Assembly: GCF_007827045.1 (NCBI RefSeq)
Contig: NZ_RPFW01000004.1
Coordinates: forward strand, 496,001-560,000
From: Trebonia kvetii
GTDB taxonomy: Bacteria; Actinomycetota; Actinomycetes; Streptosporangiales; Streptosporangiaceae
Length of the DNA stretch: 64,000 nt
Reading direction: 5' to 3'
The number at the start of each line of letters is the position of its first letter. Within the stretch, counting starts at the first letter, position 1. The notes beneath the pieces were generated by a model. It worked only from the letters and a program-made list of their open reading frames with translations, did no database searches and was not told the DNA's origin. Position numbers and translations under genes: made by a program. Below, one piece after another: positions 30,857 to 38,569 of the stretch.

Positions 30857-31908
30857 AGACGATCCTGCTCTCGGGCGCAATCTCGATGATCGTCGCGCTG
30901 CTCGGGACCCGGCCGACGATCAACGTGCTGCGCAAGCGCAAGCTCGGCCAGCAGATCAGGGACGACGGACCGCAGGCCCACCTGGGCAAGAGCGGCACGC
31001 CGACCATGGGCGGGATCGTCATCATCATCGCCTCACTGCTCGGCTACGCGGCCGGGCACTGGCTCACCGGCGACCCGATGACCGCCTCCGGCATCCTGGT
31101 GCTGTTCCTGATGACCGGCCTCGGCTTCGTCGGCTTCCTCGACGACTTCATCAAGCTGTTCATGCGGCGCAGCCTCGGCCTGCGCAGCGGCGCCAAGCTG
31201 CTCGGGCAGGCGCTCGTCGGCGCGATCTTCGCGGTGCTCGCGCTGCACTTTCCTGACGGCTATGACCTCACCCCGGCGTCGGCGCACCTGTCGTTCCTCG
31301 CCGACTTCGGCATCTCACTTGGCGCGATCCTGTTTGTGATCTGGGTGATCATCATGGTCACGGCCACCTCGAACGGGGTGAACCTGACCGACGGACTCGA
31401 CGGCCTGGCATCAGGCGCCTCGATCATGGTGCTAGCCGCCTACGTGATCATCGGGAACTGGCAGCTGCGCAACGACTGCACCACCGCGCTAGCGCCGAAC
31501 TGCTACGACGTCAGGGACCCGCTGGACGCGGCGGTGGTGGCCGCCGTGGTGATGGGCGCCTGCTTCGGCTTCCTGTGGTGGAACGCGCCGCCCGCGAAGA
31601 TCTTCATGGGCGACACTGGCTCGCTCGCACTCGGCGGCGCGCTGGCTGGCCTGGCCATCGTCACCAGGACCGACCTGCTGCTGCTCCTGCTCGGCGGGCT
31701 GTTCGTGATCATCACGATGTCGGTGGTGATCCAGGTCGGCTCCTACAAGCTGCGCCGCAAACGGGTGTTCAAGATGGCGCCGCTACAGCATCACTTCGAG
31801 CTTGTCGGCTGGGCGGAGACCACGATCGTGGTCCGCTTCTGGCTGATCGCCGCCATGTTCGTGGCCCTTGGCCTCGGCATCTTCTACGTCGGCTGGTTCC
31901 CCAAGTAG
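30853..31908 (+). CDS. mraY: Phospho-MurNAc-pentapeptide transferase
   Basis: Integral membrane enzyme that moves phospho-MurNAc-pentapeptide to undecaprenyl phosphate, giving lipid I. 351 residues with about ten helices. Motifs: GTPTMGGIVII, FVGFLDDFIKL (the DD pair that binds the cofactor), ATSNGVNLTDGLDGLASG, FMGDTGSLALGG and APLQHHFEL (the HHH-equivalent cytoplasmic motif). The start is GTG 30853, with GGAGGAAA upstream, overlapping the murF stop. In almost all actinobacteria murD follows; here it does not, and the coupled run ends at this gene. Confidence 0.96.
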   Translation: MKTILLSGAISMIVALLGTRPTINVLRKRKLGQQIRDDGPQAHLGKSGTPTMGGIVIIIASLLGYAAGHWLTGDPMTASGILVLFLMTGLGFVGFLDDFIKLFMRRSLGLRSGAKLLGQALVGAIFAVLALHFPDGYDLTPASAHLSFLADFGISLGAILFVIWVIIMVTATSNGVNLTDGLDGLASGASIMVLAAYVIIGNWQLRNDCTTALAPNCYDVRDPLDAAVVAAVVMGACFGFLWWNAPPAKIFMGDTGSLALGGALAGLAIVTRTDLLLLLLGGLFVIITMSVVIQVGSYKLRRKRVFKMAPLQHHFELVGWAETTIVVRFWLIAAMFVALGLGIFYVGWFPK

Positions 31909-32024
31909 GCAGCGCCGGCGGCCTCGGCCGGCCCGTGAGGGCTGGCTGGATCCAAGAGGGCAGCGCGGCGGGCCTGCGCCGCCGTGAGCGCTGGCTGGTC
32001 CCCAGGCGGCCAGGGCCGGCGGCC
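31907..32024. repeat. Three degenerate 50-bp repeats after mraY
   Basis: From the mraY stop onward, three imperfect units of about 50 bp follow each other, each running roughly GGCAGCGC, a GGCGGGCCT-like stretch, then GCCGTGAGCGCTGGCTGG. Starts are near 31911, 31962 and 32010; the third runs into the 3' end of the PLP-enzyme pseudogene. The unit contains several Cys-to-Gly-like CTGGCTGG words and no terminator. It marks the left end of the block that replaces murD. Confidence 0.6.
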
Positions 32025-33018
32025 TCAGTCGGCCGCGAGCGCCGCGCCGAGGTCGGCAAGCAGGTCCTCGGCTGGCTCGACGCCGCACGACATCCTGATC
32101 AGCGTCGGCGGCGCGGTCTCCGCCGCCCACCGGGCGCGCCGCTCCCAGCAGGACTCCACGCCGCCGAAGCTAGTGGCGGGAACGATCAGCCGCGCCGCGG
32201 CAACCACGGCGTCGGCGTCGGCCGCCGACCCCGCGATCTCGAAGGAGAGCAGCGGGCCGAAGCCGCGCGGCATCTGCCTGGCCGCGACGGCGGACGGCGA
32301 CAGGCCCGGGTAGTGCACGGCGGTCACCCGCGGATGGGCGGCGAGGAAGGCCGCGATGGCGAGCGCGTTCGATGACGCGCGCTCGATCCGCAGCGTCGGA
32401 GTGCCCGGAAAGCGATTTGGTCAGCGAGTACACCGACGCCACCGCGCCGAACTCGAGCGGCCGCTGCAGCAGCCCCGTCGCCACCGTGTTGTCCACCACG
32501 AGCGGCGCGGAAGCCGTCAGGGCGAGCGAGGCGAGCGCCTCGAGGTCGGCGACCCGCAGCAGCGGGTTGGTCGGCGTCTCTGCCCAGAGCACGGCGGGGC
32601 CCGCGGCGAGCGCCTCGCCAACCGCGGCCAGGTCGAGCAGGTCAACCGCCGCGGCCGCCGCCCCGTGCGGCCGCAGCTTCGCGGCAAGCGCCCGCGTGTT
32701 GTAGTAGCCGTCGGTGGGGAACACGATCCGCTCCCGGCCCTGCGCGAGCGACAGCATCAGCGCCATCGACGCCGCCTGTCCAGACGCGAAGCTGACCGCG
32801 ATCGCGCCCGGCCCCTCCAGCGCCGCGAGCCCCGCCTCCACATCATCCCAGCCGGGATTGCTCATCCGCCCGTAACCGCGATCGGGATCAGGCTCCCCCG
32901 CCGACACGTACACGCTGGTCGGCAGCAGCGGCGGCCCGACGGGTGCCCCCTGCTCCCGCGAGGTCCCGCCGTGAATCACCCGCGACTCCGCGGAAAACCC
33001 AAGATCAAATTCCACCAC
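32025..33018 (-). pseudogene. Broken PLP-dependent Cys/Met-metabolism enzyme (cystathionine gamma-synthase/lyase family)
   Basis: From GTG 33018 (or 33015) the minus strand encodes a normal N-terminal part: SRVIHGGTSREQGAPV, the PLP-phosphate site around SFASGQAASMAL, AETPTNPLLRVADL, VVDNTVATGLLQRPLE, and the PLP lysine in YSLTKSLSGHSD. Directly after HSD the frame is lost at about 32398. The other frame resumes with LRIERASSNALAIAAFL and runs to the stop at 32025 (RVTAVHYPGL, TLIRMSCGVE). In homologues about 45 residues separate these two blocks, so an internal deletion of a length not divisible by three destroyed the gene. An expressed product would be truncated. Confidence 0.85.
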
Positions 33019-33169
33019 CCCATAATCCCGAACGGGTCCGTGCCTCCGCCATCCACCCCAATGACCCGCCGTGCGAGCCGGCCGCCACCCGTCCCGATGC
33101 CCCCGGCACGAAGCGCCGGGCTCCACCCGTCCCCTCGCCAACATCACGGAGCGCCCAATCTCCTCCATT

Positions 33170-33184
33170 GATAACAGCAAGAAG
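33170..33184 (+). repeat. Dispersed AT-rich motif, copy d
   Basis: GATAACAGCAAGAAG at 33170-33184, followed by CGG, preceded by ATT so that TGATAA is formed. Only a weak hairpin (GGC...GCC) lies 3' of it. First of the cluster in this spacer. Confidence 0.85.
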
Positions 33185-33198
33185 CGGCATACTGGTGA

Positions 33199-33250
33199 AA
33201 ATGGCCTTGCTGTTACCGGGGTGATAGTCCCGGTAACAGCAAGGGCATTT
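33199..33250. repeat. 22-bp inverted repeat built from two head-to-head motif variants (copy e)
   Basis: CCTTGCTGTTACCGGG (33205-33220) and CCCGGTAACAGCAAGG (33229-33244) are perfect complements around GTGATAGT. Allowing one G-G mismatch the arms extend to 22 bp (AAATGG... and ...GGCATTT). Each arm contains GGTAACAGCAAGG, a variant of the dispersed motif, so here the motif is present on both strands. Confidence 0.9.
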
Positions 33251-33314
33251 GCTAAACGATCTTCGTCGAGTGGCGAGTCGATCGACTTCCGGCGGCACGC
33301 CCACTCCGTGTCGT

Positions 33315-33343
33315 GATAACAGCAAGAACCGGCTATCCCGCCG
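33315..33343 (+). repeat. Dispersed AT-rich motif, copy f, with hairpin
   Basis: GATAACAGCAAGAAC at 33315-33329, preceded by T (TGATAA). It is followed immediately by CGGC (33330-33333), six bases, GCCG (33340-33343), a short hairpin in the same relative place as for copies b, c and g. Confidence 0.8.
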
Positions 33344-33374
33344 CGCACGCGTCGCGTACACCGTCGCCATTCCT

Positions 33375-33404
33375 GATAACAGCAAGAAGCGGCGCTGGCC
33401 GCCG
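33375..33404 (+). repeat. Dispersed AT-rich motif, copy g, with hairpin
   Basis: GATAACAGCAAGAAG at 33375-33389, preceded by T (TGATAA) and followed at once by CGGCG (33390-33394), five bases, CGCCG (33400-33404). It ends 30 bp before the AfsR-like start codon, so it lies in the promoter or leader of that gene. Confidence 0.85.
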
Positions 33405-33433
33405 ATGCCGTGCGGCACGGGCACAATAGAGCT

Positions 33434-36400
33434 GTGCGGATCGCGATCCTGGGGCTGCTCGAGGTCCACGACGACGACGGCGCGGCGGTCCCCGTGGCCG
33501 GGGCGCGGCTGCGCGGACTCATCGCTCGGCTGGCCCTCGCGGGCGGGCAGCCGGTGAGCACCGGCGCGCTCGCCGAGGCCGTCTGGGACCTCGACCCGCC
33601 CGCCGACATGGCGAACGCGCTGCAGACCCTGGTCTCGCGGGCACGCAAGACGCTGGGCGGACCTGGGGTTGTGGAGCAGTCGGCGGCCGGCTACCGGCTC
33701 GCGGTCCGGCCGGACGACGTGGACGCGCTGCGCTTCGAGCGGCTCGTCGCCGAGGGCGCCGTTGCCGAGGCCCTGGCGCTGTGGCGCGGGCCGGCGCTCG
33801 CCGACGCCGGCGACTTCGCCGGGCCGTTCGCGCGCCGGCTCGAGGAGTTGCGTCTTGAGGCGACCGTCTCTCTGCTCACCAAGGAGATCGAGGCGGGCAG
33901 GGCCGCCGCCAGGGTCGGCGAGCTTGAGTCGCTTGCCGTCAAGCACCCGCTGCACGAGAAGCTCACCGGGCTGCTCATGCGGGCGCTCGCTGCCGCGGGG
34001 CGGCAGGCCGACGCCCTCGCCGCGTACGAGGCGCTGCGCGCCAGGCTCGCCGACGAGCTCGGCATCGACCCCGGCCCGCAGCTGCGCGAGGTGCACCTGA
34101 AGGTGCTGCGCGGCGAGATCGCCGCGGCGCCGGCCCAGGCCGGGCCCGCGAGGACAAACCTGCGGGCGCAGCTCACCAGCTTCGTCGGCCGCACGGCAGA
34201 GGTCGCCAGGGTGCGCGAGGCGCTCGAGACCTATCGGCTCGTCACGCTTGTCGGCCCCGGTGGCGCTGGCAAGACGCGGCTCGCCGCCGAAGTGGCCGCC
34301 GGAGTGCGGGACCACGCGAACGGCGAGGTTACCGACGGGATCTGGCTGGCCGAGCTCGCGTCGGTCACCGACGCCGCCGACGTGCCGCAGGCGGTGCTCG
34401 GCTCGGTCGGCCTGCGCGAGGCGCGGCTGCTTCCCGACGGCTCGCAACGGATCACCAGCCGCGACGCGCGCACCCGGCTGCTCGAGGGGCTCGCCGACGC
34501 CCGTGCCCTGCTCGTGCTCGACAACTGCGAGCATCTCATCGACGCGTGCGCGTACCTGGCGGACGCGCTGCTCGCGCACAGCCCGCGGCTGCGGATCGTG
34601 GCGACGAGCAGGGAACCGCTCGGCATCACGGGCGAGTCGCTGTTCGTGGTGCCGCCGCTGGACACCGACCCTGCCGTGCGGCTGTTCGCCGACCGGGCGG
34701 CGGCGGTCAGCCCTGGCTTCGCGCTCGACGCGCGGACCCGCCCGCTCGTCACGGACATCGTCCGGCGGCTCGATGGCCTGCCGCTGGCGATCGAGCTGGC
34801 CGCCGCACGGTTGCGGACGCTGCCGCTCCCTGAGATCTCTCAGCGGCTGACCGACCGGTTCCGGCTGCTGACCGGCGGCAGCAGGACCGCGCTGCCGCGG
34901 CACCGCACGCTGCGCGCCGTGGTGGAGTGGAGCTGGGAGCTGCTCACCCCCGCCGAACGGCTGCTCGCCGAGCGGTTCTCCGTCTTCCCCGCGGGCGCGA
35001 CGCCCGACGCGGTCGCCGCGGTGTGCGCCGAGGGCCAGATCGCCGCGGGCGAGACCGACGAGCTGCTGTCGTCCCTTGTCGACAAGTCCCTGCTGCAGCC
35101 GCTCGCCGACGGGCGGCGGCTGCGGATGCTGGAAACGATCCGCGAGTACGGCGCGGAGCGGCTCGCCGGGCGGGGTGAGGTCGGCGAGCTGCGGCGGCGG
35201 CACGCCGCCTATTACTCCGCGCTGATGGCCGAGGCGGCGCCCCGGCTGTTCACCCGCGACCAGCTGCGCTGGCTCGACGTGCTGCGAGCCGACAGGGACA
35301 ACATCGTCGCCGCGCTGCGCTACTGGTGCGACGCCGAGGAGGCGGAAGAGGCGCTGCGGCTGGCGGTGTCGCTGAGCATCATGGCGCTGCTGCTCGGCAA
35401 CGACACGGACATGGCGGAGTGGGTTCGCGACGCCCTCGCGGTACCCGGCGAGGCGGAATCGAACCTGCGGACCATGGCCGAGGCCATGCACGTGGTGACG
35501 AGCGCGCTCGACCTGTCGGCGGGCGCCGCCCCAGCGCAGGGCACCGCGCCACCGGTGGACAGGCGCGCGGTGGACGGGCCGGCCGCCCCGGGCTCCGCCG
35601 GTGCGGGCTCGGTCGGGGTGGACGCCGCCGGCGCTGGCCCGGAGGGCATGGGCTCCCGCTACCCGGGCCTGATCGAGCGGATCGACACGCTCGACGTCGG
35701 CGAGTACCCGGTCGCTGGCCTGCTGCGGCCCGTGTACGCGGTGTTCGTCAAGGACGAGGAACGGATGCGCCGCTACCTTGCCGAGGCACGAGAAAGCCGG
35801 GACCCGTGGCTCGCCGCGGCCAGCCTGATGATGACCGCGGGCCTGGCTGACAACCAGGGGGATCTCGACGCGATGCGCCCGGCCGCCGCCGAGGCAGCCG
35901 AACGGTTCCGCGCGCTCGGCGAACGCTGGGGGCTGTCGGCCACGGTGCAGATCATCGGCAACATCCGGATGCTCGACGGCGACCTGGACGGTGCGACCGA
36001 CGCGTACAACGAGGCGGGCCGCCTGCTCGCTGAGCTCGGGTCGCGCGAAGACGTGTCTCAGGTGAAGCTGCGGCTCGCCGAGATCGCCGCCCGTCAGGGC
36101 AACGTGGAGCAGGCGCGCAAGCTGTCGCAGGACGCCAGGGCGGCGGTCGAGGCGGACGGCTCGATCATCGACCGCGGCATCGCCGCGGCGTGGTCGGCGG
36201 CATTCGAGGTGGGGCTGGGAGACGTCGAGGCGGCGCGCCCGGCACAGGCGGATGCGGAGCGGTTCCTCGCGCGGTTCAGCCCCGCACATCCGGCGCGCGA
36301 TCACCTGGCGGCCATGGTGGCGTCCACCAGCGCGCGGATCGCCATCGCCGACGGCGACCTGGGCGCCGCGCGCGAGCAGGCCGTCCGCTCCTATCAGGAG

Positions 36401-36676
36401 GCGGTGAGCGCGGACGACATGCCGCTGCTGGCGGCGGCCTCGGGCACCGCGGCCGAGCTCGCCCTGGCGCTCGGCCAGCCGGAGCGGGCCGCGGAACTGC
36501 TCGGGGCGAGCACCGCCGTGCGCGGCACCGACGACCCGACCGACCCCATGACGGCGAAGCTCGCACCGCTGCTGCGCGCCGCCATCGGCCACGACCGCTA
36601 CGAGTCCGCCTACGCGGCGGGCAAAGCACTCGGCCGGGCCAAGGCGATCGAGCGCCTGGACCCGGCCAGCCTGTAG
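33434..36676 (+). CDS. AfsR/SARP-type regulator with BTAD, NB-ARC and TPR-like domains
   Basis: A 1080-residue signal-transduction protein. Residues 1-90 form an OmpR-like winged helix (RLRGLIARLALAGGQPVS, ALQTLVSRARKTLG). Residues 95-235 form the BTAD (FERLVAEG, AYEALRARLADELGIDPGPQL). The NB-ARC part has the P-loop LVGPGGAGKTRLA at 272-284, LVLDNCEHLIDA, ATSREPLGI and GLPLAIELAAARLRTL. The C-terminal 450 residues are helical and TPR-like. These proteins activate secondary-metabolite or exporter genes. The start is GTG 33434 (VRIAILGLLEV). It is divergent from nothing but convergent with the ABC exporter genes and sits in the murD gap. Confidence 0.93.
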   Translation: MRIAILGLLEVHDDDGAAVPVAGARLRGLIARLALAGGQPVSTGALAEAVWDLDPPADMANALQTLVSRARKTLGGPGVVEQSAAGYRLAVRPDDVDALRFERLVAEGAVAEALALWRGPALADAGDFAGPFARRLEELRLEATVSLLTKEIEAGRAAARVGELESLAVKHPLHEKLTGLLMRALAAAGRQADALAAYEALRARLADELGIDPGPQLREVHLKVLRGEIAAAPAQAGPARTNLRAQLTSFVGRTAEVARVREALETYRLVTLVGPGGAGKTRLAAEVAAGVRDHANGEVTDGIWLAELASVTDAADVPQAVLGSVGLREARLLPDGSQRITSRDARTRLLEGLADARALLVLDNCEHLIDACAYLADALLAHSPRLRIVATSREPLGITGESLFVVPPLDTDPAVRLFADRAAAVSPGFALDARTRPLVTDIVRRLDGLPLAIELAAARLRTLPLPEISQRLTDRFRLLTGGSRTALPRHRTLRAVVEWSWELLTPAERLLAERFSVFPAGATPDAVAAVCAEGQIAAGETDELLSSLVDKSLLQPLADGRRLRMLETIREYGAERLAGRGEVGELRRRHAAYYSALMAEAAPRLFTRDQLRWLDVLRADRDNIVAALRYWCDAEEAEEALRLAVSLSIMALLLGNDTDMAEWVRDALAVPGEAESNLRTMAEAMHVVTSALDLSAGAAPAQGTAPPVDRRAVDGPAAPGSAGAGSVGVDAAGAGPEGMGSRYPGLIERIDTLDVGEYPVAGLLRPVYAVFVKDEERMRRYLAEARESRDPWLAAASLMMTAGLADNQGDLDAMRPAAAEAAERFRALGERWGLSATVQIIGNIRMLDGDLDGATDAYNEAGRLLAELGSREDVSQVKLRLAEIAARQGNVEQARKLSQDARAAVEADGSIIDRGIAAAWSAAFEVGLGDVEAARPAQADAERFLARFSPAHPARDHLAAMVASTSARIAIADGDLGAAREQAVRSYQEAVSADDMPLLAAASGTAAELALALGQPERAAELLGASTAVRGTDDPTDPMTAKLAPLLRAAIGHDRYESAYAAGKALGRAKAIERLDPASL

Positions 36677-36680
36677 GGGG

Positions 36681-37448
36681 TCACGTCCTGCGAATGTAAC
36701 CGCGCATCGCCAACGGGAAGAACACCGCGATCAGCCCGACGATCCACACGAACGTCCAGCCGATCTGCGCGCCGACCGGGCCGCCGAGCAGGAGCCCGCG
36801 CACCGCGCTGACCAGGTGCGACAGTGGGTTGACGTTCACGAACGCCTGCAGCCAGCCGGGCATCGTGGTGGTCTGGACGAACGTGTTGCTGCCGAACGAC
36901 AGCGGGAAGATGAGCAGGAACATCACGCCCTGCACCGCACCCGAGGTGCGCACCGTCATGCCGACGAACAGCGAGACCCAGGCGAACGCCAAGGCGAAGC
37001 AGATCGCGATGCCGAGCGCGGCGAGCAGGTCGAGTGGGTTGGTGGCGATGCGGAACCCGAGTATGTAGCCGAAGCCGACAAGGATCACGCACAGCACCAG
37101 GTAGCGGAAGAAGTCCGCGAACACCGCGCCGACCAGCGGGACCGAGCGGGCGATCGGCAGCGACCTGAACCGGTCGAACACGCCCTTCTCGATGTCGGCG
37201 TTCATGTTCTGCCCGATGGAGATGCTGCTCATCGCGATCGTCTGGCCGATCAGGCCGGGGAGCAGGTACTGCAGGTAGTCATGCTGGTTGCCGTGGCTGA
37301 TCGCGCCGCCGAACACATAGAGAAACAGCACTAGGAAGATGATCGGCTGCAGCGTCACGTCGATGAGCTGCTCGGGGGTGCGGGTGAGCTTGATGATGTT
37401 GCGCTTGGCGAGCACGAAGGCATGCCGCAGCGAGAAACGCTTTTTCAT
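36681..37448 (-). CDS. ABC-2 type exporter permease (DrrB-like)
   Basis: 255 residues with six hydrophobic segments, including PIIFLVLFLYVFGGAI, a YLVLCVILVGFGYILGF helix and WTFVWIVGLIAVFFPLA. The N-terminal RHAFVLAKRNIIKLTRTPEQLIDV and the DIEKGVFDRFRSLPIARS loop between helices 2 and 3 are hallmarks of daunorubicin-type ABC-2 permeases. It would form an efflux pump with the ATPase encoded upstream; the start ATG 37448 overlaps that gene's stop (ATGA). The cargo is unknown. Its 3' end is 4 bp from the end of the AfsR-like gene. Confidence 0.92.
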   Translation of the reverse strand: MKKRFSLRHAFVLAKRNIIKLTRTPEQLIDVTLQPIIFLVLFLYVFGGAISHGNQHDYLQYLLPGLIGQTIAMSSISIGQNMNADIEKGVFDRFRSLPIARSVPLVGAVFADFFRYLVLCVILVGFGYILGFRIATNPLDLLAALGIAICFALAFAWVSLFVGMTVRTSGAVQGVMFLLIFPLSFGSNTFVQTTTMPGWLQAFVNVNPLSHLVSAVRGLLLGGPVGAQIGWTFVWIVGLIAVFFPLAMRGYIRRT

Positions 37449-38407
37449 ACCAGGGCCTCCTCGTCATGGTCGCGGGACCGGGTCCGGGTAAGGGTGAAGA
37501 AAACCTCGTCAAGGCTGGGCAGGTGCAGCGAGAACTCGTCCACCGCGATCCCCGCCGCGCGCAGCCGCCCCACCACGTCGGGCAGCACGTCGTCGCCGTC
37601 AACCTGGACGGTCAGGGTGCCTCGCCCGTCGTTCTCTGGCGAGCGGCCGTTGATGGCGCGCAGCACCTCGAGCAATTCGTCGTGCCTGGCCGGGTCGGCG
37701 GGGCGGACGGTGAGCCGCTGGCCGCCGATCACGCGCTTGAGCCCGTTCGGTGTGTCGTGCGCGATCACCCGGCCGTGGTCGATCACGGTGATCTCGTCGG
37801 CGAGCGCGTCGGCCTCCTCCAGGTACTGCGTGGTGAGCAGCACCGTCGACCCGTCGCTTACCAGGCTGCGGACCACATCCCACATGTCCTCGCGCTTGGC
37901 CGGGTCGAGGCCGGTGGTCGGCTCGTCAAGGAAGATCACCTGCGGCCTGCCCACCAGGGACGCGGCGAGGTCGAGGCGGCGGCGCATGCCGCCTGAGTAG
38001 TTCTTGGCCACCTTGTTAGCGGACTCGGAAAGGTCGAACCAGGCGAGCAGCTCCTCGGCGCGCTGCCGCGCGGCCTTCTTGGACAAGTCGAGGAGCTGGC
38101 CGATCATGACCAGGTTCTGCATACCCGTCAGGTCGTCGTCGACCGAGGCGAACTGGCCGGTGAGTCCGATGCTCTCGCGCACCTTCTCCGGCTGCTTGCG
38201 CACGTCGAAACCGTTGACACGGGCGGTGCCGCCGTCCGCGCGCAGCAAAGTGGCGAGAATGCGGACGGCGGTGGTCTTGCCCGCGCCGTTCGGCCCGAGC
38301 ACGGCGAGCACGCTGCCCTTGCGCGCGGCGAGGTCCACCCCGGCAAGTGCCTTCGTGTCGCCGAAGGTCTTCAGCAGCCCCGTGGCTTCAATCGCTAGAT
38401 CTGTCAT
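37445..38407 (-). CDS. ABC exporter ATPase (DrrA-like)
   Basis: 320 residues. Walker A LGPNGAGKTTAVRIL, Q-loop GQFASVDDDLTGMQNL, signature NYSGGMRRRLDLAASL, Walker B VIFLDEPTTGLDP and the switch histidine in LLTTQYLEEAD region are complete. The C-terminal extension (TVRPADPARHDELLEVLRAI, then IAVDEFSLHLPSLDEVFFTLT) is typical of the DrrA group, which exports drugs or lipids. The start is ATG 38407 (MTDLAIEATGLLKTF). It is transcribed with the permease, away from ftsW. Direct repeats of TGTCAGCG and an inverted copy lie upstream. Confidence 0.93.
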   Translation of the reverse strand: MTDLAIEATGLLKTFGDTKALAGVDLAARKGSVLAVLGPNGAGKTTAVRILATLLRADGGTARVNGFDVRKQPEKVRESIGLTGQFASVDDDLTGMQNLVMIGQLLDLSKKAARQRAEELLAWFDLSESANKVAKNYSGGMRRRLDLAASLVGRPQVIFLDEPTTGLDPAKREDMWDVVRSLVSDGSTVLLTTQYLEEADALADEITVIDHGRVIAHDTPNGLKRVIGGQRLTVRPADPARHDELLEVLRAINGRSPENDGRGTLTVQVDGDDVLPDVVGRLRAAGIAVDEFSLHLPSLDEVFFTLTRTRSRDHDEEALV

Positions 38408-38427
38408 GCTCCAGACACTGCCAGCCC

Positions 38428-38501
38428 TCGCTGACACGCGCCGCACACCGCGCTGTTACGGCCTCGCCGCCGCGCACAGCCCGCTGTCAGCGATGTCAGC
38501 G
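38428..38501. promoter_or_regulatory. TGTCAGCG repeats between the ABC exporter and ftsW
   Basis: TCGCTGACA (38428-38436) is an exact inverted partner of TGTCAGCGA (38485-38493), which is followed directly by TGTCAGCGG (38494-38502). One inverted and one direct copy in a 160-bp divergent spacer is compatible with a regulator-binding site for the exporter or ftsW. No clear -35/-10 is seen. Confidence 0.4.
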
Positions 38502-38569
38502 GCAAATGCCGGGCGACACGCGGGCGGATGTTCCGGGCATCGGCGACCGGAGCACAGAAACTAGAGGAC

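Larger units (their letters stand above)
33019..33433. other. Repeat-dense spacer between the PLP pseudogene and the AfsR-like gene
   Basis: 415 bp holding three copies of the dispersed motif (33170, 33315, 33375), a fourth variant within a long inverted repeat (33199-33250), and a small hairpin, CCCGGC/GCCGGG, at 33102-33120. Base composition falls locally in the repeats compared with the flanking genes. A plausible -10-like CACAATAG lies 11 bp before the AfsR-like start. No open frame here has support. Confidence 0.7.

Noticed and set aside
33005..36592. A 1195-codon open frame antisense to the AfsR-like gene
   Set aside because: It mirrors the codon positions of the clear regulator gene; its translation is Arg/Gly/His-rich without any recognisable domain. 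A consequence of very high GC.
31909..38569. Transposon or phage insertion carrying the regulator and exporter
   Set aside because: No transposase, integrase, terminal inverted repeats or target duplication was found at the ends; origin by homologous or illegitimate recombination is as likely.
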